Assembly (NCBI RefSeq): GCF_046524175.1
Contig: NZ_JBEFZF010000003.1
Location: forward strand, 248,001-312,000
Direction of reading: 5' to 3'
DNA: 64,000 bases
From: Spongiivirga sp046524175
GTDB lineage: Bacteria; Bacteroidota; Bacteroidia; Flavobacteriales; Flavobacteriaceae
Shown: piece by piece, positions 58,483 through 64,000 of the stretch
Position numbering within the stretch: the stretch's first letter is position 1
How the letters are laid out: each line of letters opens with the position of its first letter
Notes under the pieces: generated by a model
The model's database searches: none
Told to the model about the DNA's origin: nothing
The model's input: only the letters and a program-made list of their open reading frames with translations
Translations under genes and position numbers: made by a program

Positions 58483-58490
58483 TATCTTTG
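58483..58490 (+). promoter_or_regulatory. -7 box abutting the RluF start codon
   Basis: TATCTTTG matches TAnnTTTG and ends 4 nt before the ATG at 58495, so transcription would start at or next to the start codon. No -33 TTG at the expected distance is seen. Confidence 0.35.
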
Positions 58491-58494
58491 CCCC

Positions 58495-59226
58495 ATGTCA
58501 GAAGAAAAACAAACACGCATTAACAAATACCTAAGTGAGATTGGATACTGTTCCAGACGAGCTGCTGATAAGCTAATTGATCAAGGACGCATTACCATTA
58601 ATGGTAAAAAACCAGAAATGGGCACCAAAGTTTCTTCTGGTGATGTGGTAAAAGTTGATGGCAAACAAGTAGGAAAGCAAGACCAAGATAAGAAGGTGTA
58701 TCTGGCATTTAATAAACCTATAGGGATTGTTTGTACTACTGATACCCGAGTAGAAAAAAATAACATTATTGACTACATCAACTATCCAACTCGAATTTTT
58801 CCCATAGGAAGACTTGATAAACCAAGCGAAGGGCTCATTTTTCTAACTAATGATGGTGATATTGTAAACAAAATATTGCGGGCCCGAAACAACCACGAAA
58901 AAGAATATATTGTTTCAGTCGATCGTCCTATTACCGCTGACTTCATAAAAAAAATGGGAAATGGCGTTCCTATTTTGGACACAGTTACAAGAAAATGCGA
59001 GGTTTCTCAAGTGAGCAAGTTTGTTTTCAGAATTGTACTTACGCAAGGCTTAAATAGGCAAATACGTCGCATGGCCGAGTATTTGGGCTACGGCGTAACA
59101 AAATTAAAGCGCATTCGCATTATGAACGTGAAACTTGATGTACCAATCGGTAAATGGCGAGAACTCACTGAGAAAGAACTGGCTGAAATTAACAGGCTAG
59201 TCTCCGGTAGTAGTAAGATTCACTAA
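58495..59226 (+). CDS. rluF: Pseudouridine synthase, RluF type
   Basis: It makes pseudouridine in 23S rRNA. The 243-residue protein has an N-terminal S4 RNA-binding domain (MSEEKQTRINKYLSEIGYCS to GDVVKVDG). The RsuA-family catalytic domain follows, with GRLDKPSEGLIFLTNDGD, where Asp108 is the nucleophile. The motif LNRQIRRMAEYLGYGVTKLK is typical of RluF/RsuA, and the KILRARNNHEKEYIVSVDRP segment is the one that favours RluF. Cytosolic. Confidence 0.92.
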   Translation: MSEEKQTRINKYLSEIGYCSRRAADKLIDQGRITINGKKPEMGTKVSSGDVVKVDGKQVGKQDQDKKVYLAFNKPIGIVCTTDTRVEKNNIIDYINYPTRIFPIGRLDKPSEGLIFLTNDGDIVNKILRARNNHEKEYIVSVDRPITADFIKKMGNGVPILDTVTRKCEVSQVSKFVFRIVLTQGLNRQIRRMAEYLGYGVTKLKRIRIMNVKLDVPIGKWRELTEKELAEINRLVSGSSKIH

Positions 59227-59311
59227 GTCATGTTAAGAATTTCATAATTGATAATCATCACTTGTTTAGGTTCATTACCTTTTACTTTACTAACCAATTA
59301 AAAGATAGGTA

Positions 59312-59887
59312 ATGAAGAGTTTTCTAATCATTATTTTCATATTTACGTGTTTTACTATTGATGGGCAGAATTCATATGAATTTGAAGCAAACGAACAATT
59401 TCCATTCGGGAAACTTAATCCTAATGCCCCAAAGCAAGTAGCAGATTTTCAACAGTTAATTGGTAGATGTGAATGCAAATCTGAAAAACGAAATCGCGAC
59501 CAAACATGGGCCAAACCTGTAAAAATGATATGGACGTTTAAATACATTATGAATGGTACCGCAATTCAAGATGAAACTTTAAAGGAGGATGGTATTCACT
59601 CAGGTAGTATTAGACAATTTAGTAAGGATAGTCTGAAATGGAATGTACATTATTATTCATCAGGATCAACGCCTGCTAATTTACCATCGTGGGAAGGTGT
59701 TAAGAAAGAAAATGGCAATATAATTTTATACAGGAAACAGAAAGCACCAAATGGAATGGATGGCTATAGTCGATTGACTTTTCATGACATTAATGAAAAA
59801 GGTTATAAATGGAAAGGAGAATGGGTTAATGAAGGAGAAACCTTTGTTTTTCCAACTTGGAAAATTAGTTGTGTTAAAGTGCAATAA
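59312..59887 (+). CDS. Exported protein of unknown function
   Basis: The 191-residue product has a signal peptide (SFLIIIFIFTCFTIDGQ). The rest is a beta-rich domain: VADFQQLIGRCECKSEKRNR, VKMIWTFKYIMNGTAIQDET, FSKDSLKWNVHYYSSGSTPA and GYSRLTFHDINEKGYKWKGE. It recalls DUF1579/lipocalin-type exported proteins but I cannot name a family with confidence. No partner gene is evident. Confidence 0.7.
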   Translation: MKSFLIIIFIFTCFTIDGQNSYEFEANEQFPFGKLNPNAPKQVADFQQLIGRCECKSEKRNRDQTWAKPVKMIWTFKYIMNGTAIQDETLKEDGIHSGSIRQFSKDSLKWNVHYYSSGSTPANLPSWEGVKKENGNIILYRKQKAPNGMDGYSRLTFHDINEKGYKWKGEWVNEGETFVFPTWKISCVKVQ

Positions 59888-59947
59888 ATTAGTGTTTAAA
59901 GAGGATTATAAGTTCGATATTTGAGTAACGAATAAATGCTTTTAACC

Positions 59948-60373
59948 ATGTCAGCAGTATCACCATTCCACATAGCGATACCCGTTCATAATTTAGCTGA
60001 ATGCCGAACCTTTTACAAAGAAGTATTGGGTTGTGAAGAAGGCAGAAGCAGCGATCATTGGGTTGATTTTAATTTTTTTGGACACCAACTTGTCATTCAT
60101 TATAAAGCAAAGGAAGATATCGGAGAGACAATTCATAATGCAGTGGATGGTAAAGCGGTACCAGTACCTCATTATGGGGTGGTGTTACCTTGGGAAACTT
60201 TTCAAACATTCTCAGCTGACTTGAAATCGAAAAATATTGAGTTTATTATTGAACCATATATTAGGTTTGAAGGTCAAATTGGTGAACAAGCCACCATGTT
60301 CTTCAAAGACCCTGCAGGTAATGCTTTAGAGTTTAAAGCTTTTAAAGATATGGATCAGCTATTTGCTAAATAA
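59948..60373 (+). CDS. VOC-family protein
   Basis: The product is 141 residues from the ATG at 59948; an in-frame ATG at 59936 adds only four residues. It starts MSAVSPFHIAIPVHNLAECR, followed by FYKEVLGCEEGRSSDHWVDF, the type I VOC motif, then HQLVIHYK and a C-terminal MFFKDPAGNALEFKAFKD with the metal-site Glu. It has one domain and is probably dimeric. Function unknown. Its end overlaps the convergent response-regulator stop by 8 nt. Confidence 0.88.
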   Translation: MSAVSPFHIAIPVHNLAECRTFYKEVLGCEEGRSSDHWVDFNFFGHQLVIHYKAKEDIGETIHNAVDGKAVPVPHYGVVLPWETFQTFSADLKSKNIEFIIEPYIRFEGQIGEQATMFFKDPAGNALEFKAFKDMDQLFAK

Positions 60374-60998
60374 GCATTTTCTCTACTGCAATTTTTACCA
60401 ATGCCGCAGCATTTGATACTTTCATTTTTTGCATCAAATTTCGTCGGTGCGTTTCTACGGTTAGTGGACTTATAAAAAGTTGCTCGGCAATTTGATTCGT
60501 GGTTTTTCCATCAGCGATTAACTGAAGAATGTGTTTTTCTCGTCGTGTTAATTTTGGCATCTCTTTTTCCTGAGCAACATTCTCTGCTAGAATTTTTTGC
60601 ACCTCAGCGCCAAAATAAAATCCCCCTGTGTGTACTGTGGTAATTGCATCGACTAGTTCCTTAGCCGTCGCATTTTTCAACAAATACCCCTTAACGCCAT
60701 TTTTAATCATTTGATTGATAATGCTAGGTTCGCTATAGGTACTCAATCCAAGTATTTTGATGGTGGCTTGTAATTCTAATATCAATCCAACCATTTCAAC
60801 TCCATTAATATCCGGTAGGTTCACATCAAGTAAAACCACATCTGCTTTATTTGATTTTAAAAACTCAAGCGCATCATTACCCGTTGTCACATACCCTGAT
60901 ACCTCTACTTGGTCATCATCTTGTAACAGCATCTTAAGACCTTCAATGACCATTGGATGATCATCAATAATTAAAACTTCAATTGGGTTAGGCTGCAT
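60366..60998 (-). CDS. NarL/FixJ-type response regulator
   Basis: The 210-residue regulator has a receiver domain (IEVLIIDDHPMVIEGLKMLL, phospho-acceptor Asp58 in VVLLDVNLPDINGVEM) and a C-terminal LuxR-type HTH: KLTRREKHILQLIADGKTTN and QIAEQLFISPLTVETHRRNL. It is encoded directly behind the TPR-kinase gene with an 11-nt overlap, which makes that kinase its cognate partner. Confidence 0.94.
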   Translation of the reverse strand: MQPNPIEVLIIDDHPMVIEGLKMLLQDDDQVEVSGYVTTGNDALEFLKSNKADVVLLDVNLPDINGVEMVGLILELQATIKILGLSTYSEPSIINQMIKNGVKGYLLKNATAKELVDAITTVHTGGFYFGAEVQKILAENVAQEKEMPKLTRREKHILQLIADGKTTNQIAEQLFISPLTVETHRRNLMQKMKVSNAAALVKIAVEKMLI

Positions 60999-62991
60999 TG
61001 ATATTTAGGTTAACGTTAACTGTGGTTCCTTCATTTAATTCTGAATGAAATTCTAAATTCCCTTTTAAATATGCAACTCGTGTTCGAAGATTAGTCAATC
61101 CCATCCCATCAGTGCCAATTTCAATAACCTCTTCACTCATACCCACACCATTATCTTCAACGGTTATATCAATTTGATCATTTTCACGTATAAACTGCAC
61201 TAAAATTTCACTTGCTTTTGCATGTTTTATTGCATTATTAATCAATTCTTGTATTACCCGATATATGGTAACTTTTTGACCGATTTCAATATCGTTTTCC
61301 TCACCATAAAATTGCAAGGTAGTCGTAGTTTGGGCATTATTCATACTACTGCAATAATCTTTTAAGGCTGCTTCTAAACCAAATTTCATTAAGGTTTCAG
61401 GCATCATATTACGGGCAATACTTCGCAGCTCTGAAAGTGATGTATCAAGATCTTTGATTACCTTTTGTAGCGCTTTCTTTGGATAGTTATTTGGTTCATC
61501 TTTATCAAGTTTTGATAAATTTAAACTAATCCCAGATAAACGACCTCCTAGCCCATCATGCAAATCGATCGCCAGTCTTTTTCGTTCTTTCTCCTGGCCT
61601 TCGATCATAGCCGAATAAATGTTAGCTTCTTGTTTGTGTTTTAAAGCAACCATTTCTTGCTCATATTTACGTTCCTTACGACGTTGTTGTTTTAATTTTG
61701 ATCGATAACCCAGGTACCCTAAAAACAGGACAAAGGCTAATACAGCTATTATAATTCCGTACAAGTACGTCTGTGATTTTCTTTTTTCTAGCGCTAGTGC
61801 TTTTTCACTATTCTCCTTTTGAAGGGATAATATTTCTTTTTCTTTTTTAGCAGTTTCATATTTGAGCTCAAATTCGTTTAACTGTCTTACTGATTTTTGC
61901 ACTTCGATACTATCGTATACATCAATGGCAAACAGTAAATCATTATATGCGTTTTCATAATTATTGGAGGCCGCTTCATACTGAGAGCGCTTATAATACC
62001 CTTGAAATGTATTAATTAATTTACTGTTGGATTCAGCATCTTCGATATACCGATTCATGTACTCAATGGCTTTTTTATAACGACCAGATAATTCATAGAC
62101 TTTGGCATAGTTTTGCAACAATGGTGCTACGTTAACATGAAGTTTATTTTCTTTTAGCAGTTGCATGGATTGATCATACTCAGCAATCGCATTGTTATAT
62201 TCTTTTTTCTTAAGATGATATAGTCCCTTTTGGGTATGATACAAATGCCAATCAGTCGACTGTGGAGTAATCTCTAACAGCATTCTAGCCTCCTTTAATT
62301 TTTGAGGAATCGCCTCGATAGAATCCATATTGTAATACAAATTGACAAATATCAACTTATTAAAAATTGCCTTTTTGGTGTCGGTTGTTTTACTAAAAAG
62401 ATTCTCTGATTTTATGAGGTTACTTAATGCTTGTGGGTATTGCGCCAAATTCATATAGGTGATCCCTAAATTGTTATGGATATTTGCCAAAAAAGCGGTA
62501 TCCCTCAATTGTTGAACCATAGGAATCACTTCTTCCACCAACTTAGTTTCTTCCTCATGGCGGTTGGTATTCATATAATTTACCGCCAGATTGTATTTTG
62601 ATGTAGCAAGTAATTTGGTATTTTCTACCGAAGGGTTTTCGTGCCACACACGTTCTCCGATCTCAATGGCTTCCTTTAGATATTGCATCGCTTTATCTAA
62701 ATCGTAATAGTCCATGTACGCATTTCCAATAGCCATTTTTGCATGAGCGATTCCTCTTTCATAATTGATACTTTCAGCTAATTTTAATGCTTCAAATGCA
62801 TTTTTAAAAGATTGAATGGAATCAATACCCTCATAGGCCTGCCCTAATCTTGCAAGGCTATGTATACGCGTAGTATCGGCAATTTCTTGCTTAAGTTCAT
62901 TTTGTAAACTATCGATTTTTAAGTCAGATGCTCTTTGGGCTTTACTAGCAAAAGTGGACAGTAATAAACAAAAAAATACAATGTTTTTCAT
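60988..62991 (-). CDS. TPR-containing sensor histidine kinase (HisKA_3 type)
   Basis: The 667-residue protein has a signal peptide (IVFFCLLLSTFASKAQ). About nine TPR-like repeats (30-350) follow, for example NTKLLATSKYNLAVNYMNTN and IHNNLGITYMNLAQYPQALS. A coiled linker leads to one transmembrane helix near 415-435 (YGIIIAVLAFVLFLGYLGY). The HisKA_3 region has His478 in LAIDLHDGLGGRLSGISLNL, then VIQELINNAIKHAKASEILV, DITVEDNGVGMSEE and GMGLTNLRTRVAYLKGN of the ATPase domain. The periplasmic TPR part would sense a protein or peptide signal. It overlaps the response-regulator gene. Confidence 0.94.
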   Translation of the reverse strand: MKNIVFFCLLLSTFASKAQRASDLKIDSLQNELKQEIADTTRIHSLARLGQAYEGIDSIQSFKNAFEALKLAESINYERGIAHAKMAIGNAYMDYYDLDKAMQYLKEAIEIGERVWHENPSVENTKLLATSKYNLAVNYMNTNRHEEETKLVEEVIPMVQQLRDTAFLANIHNNLGITYMNLAQYPQALSNLIKSENLFSKTTDTKKAIFNKLIFVNLYYNMDSIEAIPQKLKEARMLLEITPQSTDWHLYHTQKGLYHLKKKEYNNAIAEYDQSMQLLKENKLHVNVAPLLQNYAKVYELSGRYKKAIEYMNRYIEDAESNSKLINTFQGYYKRSQYEAASNNYENAYNDLLFAIDVYDSIEVQKSVRQLNEFELKYETAKKEKEILSLQKENSEKALALEKRKSQTYLYGIIIAVLAFVLFLGYLGYRSKLKQQRRKERKYEQEMVALKHKQEANIYSAMIEGQEKERKRLAIDLHDGLGGRLSGISLNLSKLDKDEPNNYPKKALQKVIKDLDTSLSELRSIARNMMPETLMKFGLEAALKDYCSSMNNAQTTTTLQFYGEENDIEIGQKVTIYRVIQELINNAIKHAKASEILVQFIRENDQIDITVEDNGVGMSEEVIEIGTDGMGLTNLRTRVAYLKGNLEFHSELNEGTTVNVNLNINAA

Positions 62992-63011
62992 GGTTATCTA
63001 AGGTTGTGTGT

Positions 63012-64000
63012 TTAAGCTGCGTTGATGTTTAAATTGATATTGACCGTTGTACCTTCATTAGCTTCACAATTAAATTCCAGATTCCCTTTTAAAAAAGCTA
63101 CGCGAGTTCTAAGATTCGCCAGTCCCATACCGTCTGCGCCGACTTTTATCATTTCATCACTCATACCGATCCCATTATCTTCAACGGTGATATCGACTTG
63201 ATCATTTTCACGCATAAACTGAACTAATATTTGACTCGCCTTTGCATGTTTGACGGCATTATTAATTAATTCTTGAATAACCCGATAGATGGTTACTTTT
63301 TGACTGATTTCAATATCATCTTCCTTTCCATAAAACTGCACCGAAATAGCAGTTTGATGGTTTTTCATACTACTACAATAGTCTTTTAAAGCAGCTTCTA
63401 AACCGAATTTCAACAGCGTTTCAGGCATCATATTCCTGGCTATTCCTCTTAATTCAACAAGCGATTTATCAAGGTCTTTAATAACTTTTTGCAACTCTCT
63501 TTTAGGATAGTTAACCGGCTTATCTTTGTCCAGTTTTGATAAGTTCAGGCTAATTCCCGATAATCGCCCTCCTAATCCATCGTGTAGATCAATCGCTAAT
63601 CGCTTTCTTTCTTTTTCCTGGCCTTCGATCATGGCGGCATATACATTAGCTTCTTGTTCGTGCTTTAGCGCTAAAAGCTCTTGCTCATGCATACGCTCTT
63701 TTTTTTGTTGTTGTTTCATTTTATTTCGATACCATAGCGAGCCAAATAATAGTCCAACGGCTAAAATACCAATGATGATACCATATAAATAAGCTTGAGA
63801 TTTCCTTTTTTCAAGGGCTAGTGCTTTTTCAGTATTTGAATTCTGTAGTTGCAGAATTTCATTTTCTTTTTTTTCCGTCTCATACTTCAACTCAACATCT
63901 TTAACACGGGCTGTTGTTTTAGAAATTTCTAGACTATCTCGTAATTCAATAGACCTTTTGTAGTCATTATAGGCTGATTGAAAATTGTTTGTTTTTTCAT
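63012..64000 (-). CDS. Second TPR-type sensor histidine kinase, paralogue (5' end beyond the window)
   Basis: The frame stays open to the window edge, giving about 329 C-terminal residues, so the start is beyond 64000. It has the end of a TPR region (SAYNDYKRSIELRDSLEISK), a coiled segment, one transmembrane helix (LYGIIIGILAVGLLFGSLWY), then LAIDLHDGLGGRLSGISLNL, VIQELINNAVKHAKASQILV, DITVEDNGIGMSDE and GMGLANLRTRVAFLKGN. The catalytic half is nearly the same as in the gene 21 nt downstream. It looks like a tandem duplicate; both may phosphorylate the same NarL-type regulator, with different sensor halves. Confidence 0.92.
   Translation of the reverse strand, partial: EKTNNFQSAYNDYKRSIELRDSLEISKTTARVKDVELKYETEKKENEILQLQNSNTEKALALEKRKSQAYLYGIIIGILAVGLLFGSLWYRNKMKQQQKKERMHEQELLALKHEQEANVYAAMIEGQEKERKRLAIDLHDGLGGRLSGISLNLSKLDKDKPVNYPKRELQKVIKDLDKSLVELRGIARNMMPETLLKFGLEAALKDYCSSMKNHQTAISVQFYGKEDDIEISQKVTIYRVIQELINNAVKHAKASQILVQFMRENDQVDITVEDNGIGMSDEMIKVGADGMGLANLRTRVAFLKGNLEFNCEANEGTTVNINLNINAA

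Noticed and set aside
1..64000. CRISPR arrays, tRNA or rRNA genes, transposases, prophage genes
   Set aside because: No regular short direct repeats with spacers, no cloverleaf or rRNA-like segments, and no transposase or phage-structural motifs were seen; small tRNA genes could be missed without a search tool.

Overview
The window reads as chromosome of a marine-type member of the Flavobacteriaceae (Bacteroidota). The support is AT-rich DNA, SusC/SusD outer-membrane pairs, many short-leader lipoproteins ending in Ser-Cys or Gly-Cys, promoter-like TAnnTTTG boxes instead of Shine-Dalgarno-led starts, and Bacteroidota families such as CRTAC1/VCBS proteins, TPR-histidine kinases and LolE-type permeases. 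I see no rRNA, tRNA, CRISPR array, transposase or phage gene.

Layout. (1) Positions 1 to about 10.2 kb: fourteen genes, all on the minus strand, separated by nine imperfectly palindromic spacers of about 127 bp with conserved ends. In gene orientation each spacer starts TAACAAnG and ends CCGTTR, which is the layout of integron attC sites. I read the block as a cassette array without an integrase in view (a CALIN). Its cargo is mixed: a VOC lipoprotein with an AraC regulator, a serine hydrolase, a GIY-YIG protein, beta-propeller lipoproteins, an ArsR/SRPBCC operon and an HD phosphohydrolase. (2) 10.2-10.7 kb: a gene-free knot of nested perfect inverted repeats at the border with the core genome. 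(3) 10.7-17.3 kb: the nicotinamide-nucleotide repair enzyme (minus) and the thrA-thrB-thrC operon (plus), preceded by a candidate attenuator. (4) 17.3-22.9 kb: a TIM-barrel isomerase, a SemiSWEET, and a SulP / carbonic anhydrase / SulP bicarbonate-uptake operon. (5) 23-37 kb: a carbohydrate region with an FAD/Fe-S GMC dehydrogenase and its small subunit, a GH20 hexosaminidase, an AraC regulator, SusC, SusD and a large CRTAC1-type lipoprotein. (6) 37-64 kb: mostly housekeeping and stress genes. They include an M20 peptidase, cystathionine beta-synthase-type enzyme, LolE-like permease, NamZ-like DUF1343 protein, MarR with a serine hydrolase, a PhyH/SDR/Dabb set opposite an AraC regulator, GDPD, sterol-desaturase-like protein, QueE, RidA, a HerA-like ATPase and RluF. 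A NarL-type response regulator with two tandem TPR-histidine kinases closes the window; the second kinase runs off the right edge.

How it fits together. Regions 3-6 look like ordinary vertically inherited flavobacterial chromosome. Region 1 looks like mobile cargo parked beside it. The most unusual signals are the attC-like array, the inverted-repeat knot at its border, operator palindromes that bracket a promoter inside a four-gene cassette, and the thr leader region. All functional calls are by motif recognition only; no database search was run.
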